Below are positions 34,971 through 43,799 of a stretch of DNA of 64,000 nt, piece after piece. The translations under genes and the position numbers were made by a program. This stretch comes from Pseudomonas grimontii (GTDB taxonomy: Bacteria > Pseudomonadota > Gammaproteobacteria > Pseudomonadales > Pseudomonadaceae): the NCBI RefSeq assembly GCF_007858185.1, contig NZ_VFES01000021.1, forward strand, positions 1-64,000, in the 5' to 3' direction. The notes below the pieces were generated by a model that worked only from the letters and a program-made list of their open reading frames with translations, was not told the origin of the DNA and ran no database searches. Numbering within the stretch: position 1 is the first letter of the stretch; each line of letters begins with the position of its first letter.

Positions 34971-34979
34971 GGCGCCGCC

Positions 34980-36128
34980 TCAGCTCTGTGACGCAGCTTT
35001 GGGAAGGATGTCGTTGGCGACCATCTCACCGAACGGGCTCACGTAACCGGCGCTTTTCGGCAACTCCGGACGTTCGATATCCAGGTGCGGGAACAGCAGC
35101 TCGGCGACCCGATAGGACTCTTCCAGGTGTGGATAACCGGAGAAGATAAAGGTGTCGATGCCCAGCGCTGCGTACTCCTTGACCCGTTCTGCAACCGTCG
35201 GACCATCGCCCACCAGCGCGGTCCCCGCACCGCCACGCACCAGGCCGACGCCGGCCCACAGGTTGGGGCTGACTTCCAGGTTGTCGCGGTTGCCGCCATG
35301 CAAGGCCGCCATGCGCTGCTGGCCGACGGAATCGAAGCGCGCCAGGGAAGCCTGGGCACGGGCGATGGTGTCGTCGTCCAGATGGGAGATCAGTTTGTCG
35401 GCGGCTTTCCAGGCCTCCTCGTTGGTTTCGCGCACGATCACATGCAGACGAATACCGAAGCGCACGGTGCGCCCGAGTTTCGCCGCCTTGGCCCGCACCT
35501 GTTCGATCTTCTCGGCGACTGCAGCCGGTGGCTCGCCCCAGGTCAGCACCATCTCCACTTGTTCGGCGGCCAGGTCCTGAGCCGCTTCGGAGGAACCACC
35601 GAAGTACAGCGGCGGGCGTGGCTGCTGGATCGGCGGGTAGAGCAACTTGGCGCCTTTGACGCTGATGTGCTCGCCGTCGTAATCCACGGTTTCGCCTTCC
35701 AGCACGCGGCGCCAGATGCGGGTGAATTCCACGGACGCCTGGTAGCGATCTTCGTGGCTGAGGAACAAGCCATCGCCAGCCAGCTCTTCCGGGTCACCAC
35801 CGGTCACCAGGTTGAACAACGCACGGCCGCCGGACAGGCGATCCAGGGTCGCGGCCTGACGCGCGGCCACCGTCGGGGAAATGATCCCGGGGCGCAGCGC
35901 GACAAGGAATTTCAAACGCTGGGTCACCGGGATCAGCGAGGCGGCCACCAGCCAGGAGTCTTCGCAGGAACGGCCGGTGGGGATCAGCACCCCGCCGAAT
36001 CCCAGGCGGTCAGCGGCCTGGGCCACTTGCTGCAAATAACCGTGGTCGACGGCACGAGCGCCTTCGGCGGTGCCAAGGTAATGGCCGTCGCCGTGGGTAG
36101 GCAGGAACCAGAAAATAGTGAGGCTCAT
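34980..36128 (-). CDS. ssuD: FMNH2-dependent alkanesulfonate monooxygenase SsuD
   Basis: SsuD cleaves alkanesulfonates to aldehyde and sulfite using reduced FMN from SsuE. The 382-residue luciferase-fold protein starts SLTIFWFLPTHGDGHYLG and contains the conserved GRSCEDSWLVAASL (Cys and Arg of the substrate pocket), FNLVTGGDPEELAGDG and FIFSGYPHLEESYRVAEL. It is full length. Sulfite released here feeds cysteine synthesis. Confidence 0.96.
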   Translation of the reverse strand: MSLTIFWFLPTHGDGHYLGTAEGARAVDHGYLQQVAQAADRLGFGGVLIPTGRSCEDSWLVAASLIPVTQRLKFLVALRPGIISPTVAARQAATLDRLSGGRALFNLVTGGDPEELAGDGLFLSHEDRYQASVEFTRIWRRVLEGETVDYDGEHISVKGAKLLYPPIQQPRPPLYFGGSSEAAQDLAAEQVEMVLTWGEPPAAVAEKIEQVRAKAAKLGRTVRFGIRLHVIVRETNEEAWKAADKLISHLDDDTIARAQASLARFDSVGQQRMAALHGGNRDNLEVSPNLWAGVGLVRGGAGTALVGDGPTVAERVKEYAALGIDTFIFSGYPHLEESYRVAELLFPHLDIERPELPKSAGYVSPFGEMVANDILPKAASQS

Positions 36129-36153
36129 GGAGTTGTCTCCTGAAGAAATCGGA

Positions 36154-37122
36154 TTACGGCGCTTTAGCCACGGCAGCAGGTGGCGTCCAGATCACGTCCT
36201 TGATGCTCAAGGGCTTGGGGATCAATTTGAGTTGGTAGAAGCTGTCGGCGATTTTTTGCTGGGCCGCCACCACTTCCGGGGTCAGGAACAGCGCGCCATA
36301 GCCCTGGCGTTTCACCGAGGTCAGGGTGATGTCTGCCGGCAGGCCCAGCAGCGGCGCGACCTGTTCGGTGACTTCCTGGGGGTTGGCCTTGGACCACTCG
36401 CCCACCGCGCGCACTTCTTCGATCAGCGCCTTGACCACTTCCGGATGCTTTTCGGCGTATGGCTTGGTGGCCAGGTAGAACTGGTGGTTGTCGGCGATGC
36501 CGGTGCCGTCACGCAGGGTGCGCGCTTGCAGTTGTTTCTCGGCGGCGGCCTGGTACGGGTCCCAGATCACCCAGGCGTCCACGCTGCCACGCTCGAAGGC
36601 GGCACGGGCATCGGCGGGGGGCAGGAACACGGTCTGCACGTCGGTGTATTTCAGGCCGGCATCTTCCAGGGCACGCACCAGCAGGTAATGCACGTTGGAG
36701 CCTTTGTTGAGCACGACTTTCTTGCCCTTGAGCTCGGCCACCGATTTGATCGTCGAGTCTTTCGGCACCAGGATCGCTTCACTGGTCGGCGCTGGCGGCT
36801 CGTAGGCCACGTAGAGCAGGTCGGCACCGGCGGCCTGGGCGAAGACCGGCGGGGTTTCGCCGGTGACACCGAAGTCGATGGAGCCGACGTTCAGGCCTTC
36901 AAGCAGTTGCGGGCCGCCGGGAAACTCGGTCCATTGCACCTGCACACCTTGGGCGGCCAGGCGCTTTTCCAGGGTGCCCTTGGCCTTGAGCAGCACCAGG
37001 GTGCCGTATTTCTGATAACCGATCCGCAAGGTCTCGGCGGCTTGGGCCTGAACGATGGCGCCGAAGGACACAGCCGCAGCAAACAGTGCGACCAGACCAC
37101 GACGCAAGATGACAGTGCGCAT
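36154..37122 (-). CDS. ssuA: Periplasmic aliphatic sulfonate-binding protein SsuA
   Basis: This 322-residue binding protein has a signal peptide (residues 1-28; FAAAVSFGAIVQAQAAE). The sulfonate/nitrate-type body includes LRIGYQKYGTLVLLKAKGTL, FGVTGETPPVFAQAAGADLL and DAWVIWDPYQAAAEK. I chose the ATG at 37122 (MRTVILRRGL), preceded by GGAGAG; the upstream 26 codons lack a signal-peptide character. It lies between ssuE and ssuD in the operon. Confidence 0.94.
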   Translation of the reverse strand: MRTVILRRGLVALFAAAVSFGAIVQAQAAETLRIGYQKYGTLVLLKAKGTLEKRLAAQGVQVQWTEFPGGPQLLEGLNVGSIDFGVTGETPPVFAQAAGADLLYVAYEPPAPTSEAILVPKDSTIKSVAELKGKKVVLNKGSNVHYLLVRALEDAGLKYTDVQTVFLPPADARAAFERGSVDAWVIWDPYQAAAEKQLQARTLRDGTGIADNHQFYLATKPYAEKHPEVVKALIEEVRAVGEWSKANPQEVTEQVAPLLGLPADITLTSVKRQGYGALFLTPEVVAAQQKIADSFYQLKLIPKPLSIKDVIWTPPAAVAKAP

Positions 37123-37221
37123 GGCGCTCTCTCCAAATAATGCGATGAGGGGGTTGGCTGCACCTGCTTGGCCGTTGGCGGCTGAGTAAGGTGAGTACAT
37201 CTATATAGCGGTGAGGCTGAC

Positions 37222-37815
37222 TTAAATGCTCCAGCGAGCACTCAACAAACGTTCATTCAACACATGCGGGTCCAACGGTTTCGGACGACGGGCCATGGCG
37301 CCATAAAGCGTCTCCAGGGCCTCGTGCAACCGGTGTTCGAGGACCGGCACCAGTTGCGCCTGGGCACTGCCTTCGCCGTAGGCGATCTGGCTGTCCTCGG
37401 CAAAAATCCCGTGGAGCAATTCCTGGGCCTTGAGGGCCGACAACACCGGCTTCAAGGCGTAATCCACCGCCAGCATGTGGGCGATGCTGCCGCCAGTAGC
37501 CATCGGCAACACAATCTTGTGGGCCAGGGCGCGCTCGGGCAGCAGGTCGAGCACGGTTTTCAACGCGCCGGAGAACGACGCCTTGTACACCGGCGTGGCG
37601 ATGACCAAGCCATCCGCGTTAGCCACCTGTTGCAGCAGGTCAATGACCTTGGGGCTGTCGAAGCGTGCATGCAGCAAGTCTTCAGCCGGGAAGTCCCGTA
37701 TCTGGTAACTCACCACTTCAACGCCTTTGTCTTGCAACCACTGACGGGTTTTTTCCAGCAAGACCCCGGAGCGGGAACGCTGACTGGGACTGCCTCCAAG
37801 TGTTACGACCAACAT
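37222..37815 (-). CDS. ssuE: NAD(P)H-dependent FMN reductase SsuE
   Basis: SsuE supplies FMNH2 to SsuD. The 197-residue flavodoxin-like protein shows LVVTLGGSPSQRSRSGVLLE (phosphate-binding loop), ATPVYKASFSGALKTVLDLL and LPMATGGSIAHMLAVDYAL. It is the first gene of ssuEADCBF. Control by CysB/sulfate limitation is known for the family; the AT-rich upstream region is compatible, but I could not place a CysB site. Confidence 0.95.
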   Translation of the reverse strand: MLVVTLGGSPSQRSRSGVLLEKTRQWLQDKGVEVVSYQIRDFPAEDLLHARFDSPKVIDLLQQVANADGLVIATPVYKASFSGALKTVLDLLPERALAHKIVLPMATGGSIAHMLAVDYALKPVLSALKAQELLHGIFAEDSQIAYGEGSAQAQLVPVLEHRLHEALETLYGAMARRPKPLDPHVLNERLLSARWSI

Positions 37816-37965
37816 GCAGGAATTCCTTGAGCAAGTGCCGGCGGTTCGCTGTGTGGCGATGGCGCCAAGATGGAACAGACCTTATCAGCAGATTAATATA
37901 TCTATAAATCTTATTTTTTAATTTGTTTATTCTTTAAATGCATATGAGATTTATAAGTCGCCAGG

Positions 37966-37992
37966 CGAAAAAAAAGGCCGTTGAAACGGCCT
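37966..37992 (-). terminator. Intrinsic terminator downstream of lsfA
   Basis: AGGCCGTTGAAACGGCCT forms a 7-bp stem; the A-run at 37968-37975 gives a U-tract on the minus-strand transcript. It is about 150 nt past the lsfA stop, beyond the REPIN. Confidence 0.8.
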
Positions 37993-38040
37993 GAAAACCC
38001 CTGCTATGTGATTCGGTTTGCAACTTGAAATGCAGTCAAA

Positions 38041-38130
38041 ATATGGGAGGGGGCTTGCTCCCGATTACGGTGTGTCAGTGACCAACGACTTGGCTGATCC
38101 ACCGCTATCGGGGGCAAGCCCCCTCCCACA
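38041..38130. repeat. REPIN (GGGAGGGGGCTTGCCCCCGAT family, left arm degenerate)
   Basis: The left arm ATATGGGAGGGGGCTTGCTC has two changes from consensus; the right arm is intact. The loop is about 40 nt. It lies just after the lsfA stop codon. Confidence 0.9.
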
Positions 38131-38140
38131 AAGTTATGTG

Positions 38141-38779
38141 CTAACGATTGGGTTGTGGAGTAAGCCGCAGATACGGCTTCACCGCCCGATAACCCTTGGG
38201 AAAGCGCTTCTTGATCTCTTCCTCATCCTTGAGCGACGGCACGATCACCACTTCATCACCGTCCTGCCAGTTGGCGGGGGTGGCGACTTTGTAGTTGTCG
38301 GTCAGCTGCAGCGAGTCGATAACCCGCAGGATTTCGTGGAAGTTACGACCGGTGCTGGCCGGGTAGGTGATAGTCAGGCGGATCTTCTTGTTCGGGTCGA
38401 TCACGAACAAGGACCGTACGGTGAGGGTGTCACTGGCGTTCGGGTGGATCAGGTCGTAGAGGTCCGAAACCTTGCGGTCGGCGTCCGCCAGGATCGGGAA
38501 GTTGACGACGGTGTTCTGGGTTTCGTTGATGTCTTCGATCCACTTGTGGTGCGAATCCACCGGGTCTACCGACAGGGCGATGGCCTTGACGCTGCGCTTG
38601 GCGAATTCGTCCTTGAGCTTGGCGGTGAAGCCCAGCTCGGTGGTGCACACCGGGGTGAAGTCCGCCGGGTGGGAAAACAACACACCCCAGCTGTCGCCCA
38701 GCCATTCGTGGAAACGAATCTTGCCGGCGCTGGAATCCTGTTCGAAGTCGGGGGCGATGTCGCCAAGTCTTAGGCTCAT
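38141..38779 (-). CDS. lsfA: 1-Cys peroxiredoxin LsfA (Prx6 type)
   Basis: LsfA reduces peroxides through a single peroxidatic cysteine. The 212-residue product has the PADFTPVCTTELGF motif (Cys45) and the long C-terminal Prx6 extension (VATPANWQDGDEVVIVPSLK), with no resolving cysteine. It is induced by sulfur limitation in P. putida, which fits its place beside the ssu operon. It is transcribed in the same direction as ssu but separated by a terminator and REPIN. Confidence 0.95.
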   Translation of the reverse strand: MSLRLGDIAPDFEQDSSAGKIRFHEWLGDSWGVLFSHPADFTPVCTTELGFTAKLKDEFAKRSVKAIALSVDPVDSHHKWIEDINETQNTVVNFPILADADRKVSDLYDLIHPNASDTLTVRSLFVIDPNKKIRLTITYPASTGRNFHEILRVIDSLQLTDNYKVATPANWQDGDEVVIVPSLKDEEEIKKRFPKGYRAVKPYLRLTPQPNR

Positions 38780-39013
38780 GGTGTGGCTCCTGGTGAGTGC
38801 TTATGGAGCCCACTGTGCATGGATTAGGGATCATTTAAAAAGAATAAATATCGATTTATCTAGACGATAAAGGAATATTAAAAATGTGTTCATTGGACGT
38901 GGGAAATGGGGAGGCGCACCATCGGTTCCAAGGTTCGAGAAGGCCTTGAGACGCTGTACAAAGAGGGGTTCAGGAAGGGCTTACGGGGGTTTAGCCCGAC
39001 TTGAAAGCAAGAC

Positions 39014-39042
39014 ACCTTGCCCGGCGTTGCGCCGGGCAAGGT
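39014..39042 (-). terminator. Hairpin downstream of the OprD-family porin gene
   Basis: ACCTTGCCCGGC pairs perfectly with GCCGGGCAAGGT across a 5-nt loop. The U-tract for the minus strand is weak, so this may be terminator or 3'-end stabiliser. Confidence 0.65.
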
Positions 39043-39069
39043 TTACAGTCTTACAACAGCTTTACGCTA

Positions 39070-40434
39070 CTAGAACAGTGGCAGCGAGTAGCTGACGATC
39101 AGGCGGTTTTCGTCCTGGGAACGGGTGTTCGCCAGGTCGGTACGCCACATAGCGTTTTTCCAGGCAACGCCGAGGTTTTTCAGCGGGCCTTCTGGAATCA
39201 CGTAGGCAACGGTGATGTCGCGTTCCCACTCGGACTGGCCAGTGGTTTCAGCACGACCGTTGTTGTTGGCGATAGTGTCGATGTCGCTACCTTTCAGGTA
39301 AACAACACCGGCAGTCAGGCCAGGTACGCCAACTTTGGCGAAGTCATACGCGTAGCGAGCTTGCCAGGTACGCTCGCCGGCACGGGCGAACTTTTGGATC
39401 TGCATGTCGGTAGTCAGGTAAGCCGACGAACCGTCACCCTGGTTCAGCCAAGGGAAGTCGCTGCTGCCGTTGCTGACCTGATAACCACCACCGAAGGTGT
39501 GACCGGCAACGGTGTACAGGAACAGGCCGCTGTACAGGTTGTTGTCGACTTTACCTTTGCCGGCGTTGAAGCCGTTGTAGTTACCGGTGGTGTAGTAAGC
39601 GGGGGTGTTGCCGTTCAAGCCATCATCAGTGCTGTGGAAGTAACGCAGGTCAGACTTCAATACGCCCGGGCCGATCGACCAGTTGTGGGTCAGACCAAGG
39701 AAGTGCTGCTTGTAGAAATCTTCCAGATTGCCGTAGTAGTACTGGGCAGTCAGGTCCTTGGTGAGTTTGTAGTCACCACCTGCGTAGTAGAACTTATTGA
39801 CGAACTTGCCTGCGTTGTAGTTGGAGCTACCGTTGGCGCCGCCCAGCGACAAACCTTCGTTGTTGCTGGAGTTACGGCCCTTGGCATGCTCGATCTGACC
39901 AGCAACCAAGGTCAGATCCTTGATGTCGTTGGTAGTGATCTGGCCACCTTGGAAGGTCTGCGGCAGCATACGACCATCGTTGGTCACAATAACTGGCAAC
40001 TTAGGCTGCAGGGTGCCCAGCTTCAGCTCGGTTTGGGAGATCTTGACCTTGCCGGTTACGCCCAGGCTGGCGAAATCATTAACAGCCGTGTTGCCGTCGC
40101 TCGGGAACACAGTACCGCCAGATGCGGTACCGCTGTAGTTACCATGTTCTGCACGGCTCGAATCCAGACGCACGCCGTACAGGCCGATCGCATCAACGCC
40201 GAACTGAACGGTACCTTGGGTGTAACCCGAGATGAAACGCAGGTCGAAGCCTTGGCCCCATTCAGCGTTCTTGCTACGGCTGCTCGCGGTTGGAGCGCCA
40301 TCACGGTTATCAGTGTTGATGTAAAAGTTACGCGCACTCAGTGTGGCGTGGCTGTCTTCGATGAAACCGGCAGCGCCTGCTTGCTGAGCGATGACGCCCA
40401 AAGCTACAGACAGTGCCAAGGTGGACTTCTTCAT
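39070..40434 (-). CDS. OprD-family outer-membrane porin (OprE/OprQ-like)
   Basis: This 454-residue outer-membrane beta-barrel has a signal peptide (residues 1-22; ALSVALGVIAQQAGA). The OprD-family start is AAGFIEDSHATLSARNFYIN, and it ends in the C-terminal phenylalanine (SYSLPLF) recognised by the BAM machinery. The many aromatic alternating strands fit an 18-stranded substrate-specific channel. Locus position matches oprE of P. aeruginosa, but OprQ-like members are close. The substrate is unknown; amino acids or carboxylates are usual for the family. Confidence 0.92.
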   Translation of the reverse strand: MKKSTLALSVALGVIAQQAGAAGFIEDSHATLSARNFYINTDNRDGAPTASSRSKNAEWGQGFDLRFISGYTQGTVQFGVDAIGLYGVRLDSSRAEHGNYSGTASGGTVFPSDGNTAVNDFASLGVTGKVKISQTELKLGTLQPKLPVIVTNDGRMLPQTFQGGQITTNDIKDLTLVAGQIEHAKGRNSSNNEGLSLGGANGSSNYNAGKFVNKFYYAGGDYKLTKDLTAQYYYGNLEDFYKQHFLGLTHNWSIGPGVLKSDLRYFHSTDDGLNGNTPAYYTTGNYNGFNAGKGKVDNNLYSGLFLYTVAGHTFGGGYQVSNGSSDFPWLNQGDGSSAYLTTDMQIQKFARAGERTWQARYAYDFAKVGVPGLTAGVVYLKGSDIDTIANNNGRAETTGQSEWERDITVAYVIPEGPLKNLGVAWKNAMWRTDLANTRSQDENRLIVSYSLPLF

Positions 40435-41057
40435 GTACCGCTCCTCTCATTTCTAATTTTTGTATTTCTTTGGTCTCGGGTCTGACGCCCTCGATCCACA
40501 GATGCGCGATTAGCACCGGATAGTGACTGACAAGTCAATCGTAACCTTGTGTGTCTAATACCTTCGTCTAACCACCGTTGATTTGGTCCCTGCAGGGTAA
40601 TGAGTTTTTCATACACCCAAAAAGAATTATTTCATTCTTTTTCATACGATTCAGGAATAAGCCTTTCCGTGATGCGGACAGGCCAGCATAGACCATCCGC
40701 TCAATAAGCTAATTCCTAAAGGGTATTTATTAGCGCTTTTTTAGATCGATTAGTGTGGCCGTTCCGCCGCATACGTCACCCACGATCAAAAAGGCGACGC
40801 CATCATGGCCAAAGGCACATCCTCCCGTCAATTTGTTACAGTTTTTGTGTCACTAATAGTTTCTTTTGTTGTCAAAGCCGCCCATTCGACGATTCAGGTG
40901 GTTGTGGTACGCCCACAATCTATCCATAGCCGCCATCCTGTTATCGGCGTCAGATCAAGAATGCTTAAACTTTAGTCGTGCGTGACGGCACGCCAGATTG
41001 GCCTGCGACGCAGGCAGGCTCTTACGCGAGCCTGCCCAGTGACTTGGGGATAGGGCT
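40435..41057. other. Intergenic region between argA and the porin gene (623 bp)
   Basis: This is an AT-rich promoter region for the porin (especially 40600-40760) with no credible annotated gene. A 56-codon open frame on the plus strand (40805-40975) starts MAKGTSSRQFVTVFV and contains a hydrophobic stretch. It has no strong ribosome site and uses rare codons, so I do not call it. A hairpin lies after argA at 41012-41037. Confidence 0.5.
41012..41037 (-). terminator. Hairpin downstream of argA
   Basis: AGGCAGGCTC pairs with GAGCCTGCC across TTACGC. It lies about 20 nt beyond the argA stop codon. There is no U-tract, so termination strength is uncertain. Confidence 0.45.
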
Positions 41058-42359
41058 TTACAAGGCCTTCTCGAAAATCTTCGAGTTACGCTGGTAGTTG
41101 TACAGCGAGGCCCGCGCCGAGGGCAGGCGATCAACGCTGCTCGGCACAAAGCCGCGCTCACGGAACCAGTGGGCAGTGCGCGTGGTAAGCACGAACAAGG
41201 TTTTCAACCCCTGCGCCCGGGCACGGGTTTCAATTCGCTCCAACAGCTCATCACCGCGCCCGCCGTGGCGGTACTCGGGGTTCACCGCCAGGCACGCCAG
41301 TTCACCCGCGTCCGAATCGGCGATCTGATACAACGCTGCACACGCGATGATCATGCCTTCGCGCTCCACCACACTGAACTGCTCGATCTCACGCTCGAGC
41401 ACTTCCCGTGAACGGCGTACCAGGATGCCTTGCTCTTCCAGCGGGCTGATCAGGTCGAGCAAACCGCCGACGTCTTCAATCGCCGCCTCGCGGACCAGTT
41501 CGAATTGCTCCTGGGCCACCAGCGTGCCGCCGCCATCGCGGGTGAATAGTTCAGTGAGCAAGGCGCCATCTTCGGCGTAGCTGACGATATGGCTGCGCCC
41601 TACCCCACCCCGGCAGGCCTGGGCGGCCGCATCGAGCAATTCGGACTGGTAGTTGCTGCTGCCCAGGCGTTGCAGGTGTGCCGGCACTTGTTGCGGGCGC
41701 AGTTCGCGCACCAGACGGCCGTTTTCATCGATCAGGCCGAGATCGGCGCCGAACAGCAGCAGCTTGTCGGCCCCCAGGTCGATGGCGGCGCGGGTGGCGA
41801 CGTCTTCGCAGGCCAGGTTGAAGATTTCACCCGTAGGCGAATAGCCCAGGGGCGACAGCAGCACGATGGAGCGCTCATCCAGCAGACGATTGATGCCCTT
41901 GCGATCGACCCGACGCACTTCGCCGGTGTGGTGATAGTCCACGCCTTCGAGCACGCCGATAGGACGCGCGGTCACCAGGTTGCCGCTGGCCACCCGCAGG
42001 CGCGAGCCCTGCATCGGCGACGAAGCCATGTCCATCGACAAGCGCGCTTCGATGGCGATACGCAGGTGGCCGACCGCGTCGATCACACACTCCAGCGTCG
42101 CGGCATCGGTGATGCGCATGCCTTCGTGGTAAGTCGGGATCAAGCCGCGTGCTTCAAGGCGCGCTTCGATCTGTGGGCGCGAACCGTGCACCAGCACCAG
42201 GCGCACGCCCAGGCTGTGGAGCAGCACCAGGTCGTGGACGATATTGCCGAAGTTCGGATGATCCACACCGTCGCCGGGCAACATGACCACAAAGGTGCAG
42301 TCGCGGTGGGCGTTGATGTAGGGCGAAGCGTGACGAAGCCAATTAACGTAGTCGGGCAT
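41058..42359 (-). CDS. argA: N-acetylglutamate synthase ArgA
   Basis: ArgA acetylates glutamate with acetyl-CoA, the first step of arginine synthesis. The 433-residue enzyme has the N-terminal amino-acid-kinase fold (about 20-290; FVVMLPGDGVDH, LVLVHGSRPQIEARL) that binds arginine for feedback, and a C-terminal GNAT domain (about 295-430; ACLAVNPEYRHGGRGDELLE is the acetyl-CoA loop). Its length is typical of the classical proteobacterial enzyme. It lies 133 nt after argE on the same strand. Confidence 0.96.
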   Translation of the reverse strand: MPDYVNWLRHASPYINAHRDCTFVVMLPGDGVDHPNFGNIVHDLVLLHSLGVRLVLVHGSRPQIEARLEARGLIPTYHEGMRITDAATLECVIDAVGHLRIAIEARLSMDMASSPMQGSRLRVASGNLVTARPIGVLEGVDYHHTGEVRRVDRKGINRLLDERSIVLLSPLGYSPTGEIFNLACEDVATRAAIDLGADKLLLFGADLGLIDENGRLVRELRPQQVPAHLQRLGSSNYQSELLDAAAQACRGGVGRSHIVSYAEDGALLTELFTRDGGGTLVAQEQFELVREAAIEDVGGLLDLISPLEEQGILVRRSREVLEREIEQFSVVEREGMIIACAALYQIADSDAGELACLAVNPEYRHGGRGDELLERIETRARAQGLKTLFVLTTRTAHWFRERGFVPSSVDRLPSARASLYNYQRNSKIFEKAL

Positions 42360-42492
42360 GGAACCTGGGCCTGTAATAAAAAGCAGCCAAAAAAGGATGA
42401 GTCGTGAAAACGCACAGCGGGCTGATGGTTATCGTCGGAACAGGCTTGGCGACACGCTCGCTCTCCTTATGTACGAATGGACAGGGGTTAAT

Positions 42493-43641
42493 TTACGCAG
42501 GTTTCAGGCAGTAATGTTCGATCAGTTCCCGCAATAGACGCACTGTAGGCGTCAAGCGTGACATTTCGAGGTACTCGCCCGGTTGATGGGCACAGGCGAT
42601 GTCGCCAGGGCCCAGCACCAGGGTTTCACAACCAAGGCGCTGAAGATAAGGCGCTTCGGTGCCGAACGCTACTGCTTCGGCACGATGACCGGTCAATCGT
42701 TCCGCGACCCGCACCAGCTCGGCGTCTTCGGCCTGTTCGAACGGCGGCACTGCGGGGAATAACGGCGCGTAGTCGATCTTGACTTTATGGCGCTCGGCCA
42801 GCGGTTCGAGCTTTTGCCGGATCGCCGCACGCAGCACTTCGGGATCCATGCCCGGCAAGGGCCGTAGGTCGAATTCCAGGGAGCACTGGCCGCAGATACG
42901 GTTGGGGTTGTCGCCGCCATGGATACAGCCGAAGTTCATGGTCGGTTGCGGCACGCTGAATTGTGTATTGCGGTACTCGCGCTGCCAGGCCAGGCGTAGG
43001 CCGCGCAGTTCGCCGATGGCGTCGTGCATGGCTTCGAGGGCGCTGTGGCCCAGGCTTGGATCCGACGAATGGCCGCTTTGGCCGAGAATGTCGATGCGCT
43101 CCATCATCACGCCTTTGTGCAGGCGGATTGGCTTGAGCCCGGTTGGTTCGCCGATTACTGCCGCGCGGCCCAATGGGCGACCCGCTTCGGCCAATGCCCG
43201 GGCACCGGACATGGAGCTTTCCTCATCGCAGGTGGCAAGGATCAGCAACGGCTGCTTGAACGGCTGATCCAGCAGCGGCAACACCGCTTCAATCGCCAGC
43301 GCGAAAAAGCCCTTCATGTCGCAACTGCCCAATCCTACCCAGCGGCCGTCGACTTCCGTCAGCTTGAGCGGATCGGTCTTCCACAGCGCAGCGTCATAAG
43401 GAACGGTATCGCTATGGCCGGCCAACACCAGACCGCCGGGGCCAGTACCGAAACTGGCCAGCAGGTTGAATTTGCCGGGGCTGACGGGCTGGATGTCGAT
43501 GGAAAAACCCAGGTCGCCCAACCAACTGGCGAGCAAATCGATCACGGGGCGGTTGGTCTGGTCGAGAGACGCTTGGGTGCAACTCACCGAAGGCGCTGCA
43601 ATCAGCGCGGCGAACTGCTCTTTCATGGACGGTAACGGCAT
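42493..43641 (-). CDS. argE: Acetylornithine deacetylase ArgE
   Basis: ArgE hydrolyses N-acetylornithine to ornithine and acetate. The 382-residue M20 metallopeptidase has LVLAGHSDTVPYD and GLGSCDMKGFFAL (zinc His and bridging Asp), ATCDEESSMSGARAL (catalytic Glu) and LVLGPGDIACAHQPGEYLE (zinc His). I chose the ATG at 43641 (MPLPSMKEQFAAL), with GGGAG upstream; an internal ATG five codons later is possible. It clusters with argA. Confidence 0.94.
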   Translation of the reverse strand: MPLPSMKEQFAALIAAPSVSCTQASLDQTNRPVIDLLASWLGDLGFSIDIQPVSPGKFNLLASFGTGPGGLVLAGHSDTVPYDAALWKTDPLKLTEVDGRWVGLGSCDMKGFFALAIEAVLPLLDQPFKQPLLILATCDEESSMSGARALAEAGRPLGRAAVIGEPTGLKPIRLHKGVMMERIDILGQSGHSSDPSLGHSALEAMHDAIGELRGLRLAWQREYRNTQFSVPQPTMNFGCIHGGDNPNRICGQCSLEFDLRPLPGMDPEVLRAAIRQKLEPLAERHKVKIDYAPLFPAVPPFEQAEDAELVRVAERLTGHRAEAVAFGTEAPYLQRLGCETLVLGPGDIACAHQPGEYLEMSRLTPTVRLLRELIEHYCLKPA

Positions 43642-43799
43642 GCGCGGTCTCCCTACTTCCCGGACGAGCCCCACTATAGAGGCATCTGCACGACACAATA
43701 AACCGTTGCGGCGCGTTGCCGGGCTCAGTCCTGTACACTGCACGACCTTGGCAGCCACTCTTTTTCCCGGCTGCGCTCCCGATCCTGGATTTTCCGGCC

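Larger units (their letters stand above)
37816..38140. other. ssuE upstream / lsfA downstream intergenic region
   Basis: There is no gene. The ssuE side (37880-37960) is strongly AT-rich, with inverted TATAAATCT and AGATTTATA words that may be the promoter/operator region. An intrinsic terminator for lsfA and a REPIN occupy the remainder. Confidence 0.6.

Noticed and set aside
38886..39095. 69-codon frame between lsfA and the porin gene
   Set aside because: Arg-rich random-looking sequence that runs through the terminator hairpin and into the 3' end of the porin gene.
40805..40975. 56-codon frame with a hydrophobic stretch upstream of the porin gene
   Set aside because: It lacks a good ribosome site, uses rare codons (ATA, CTA, AGA) and lies in an AT-rich promoter region.
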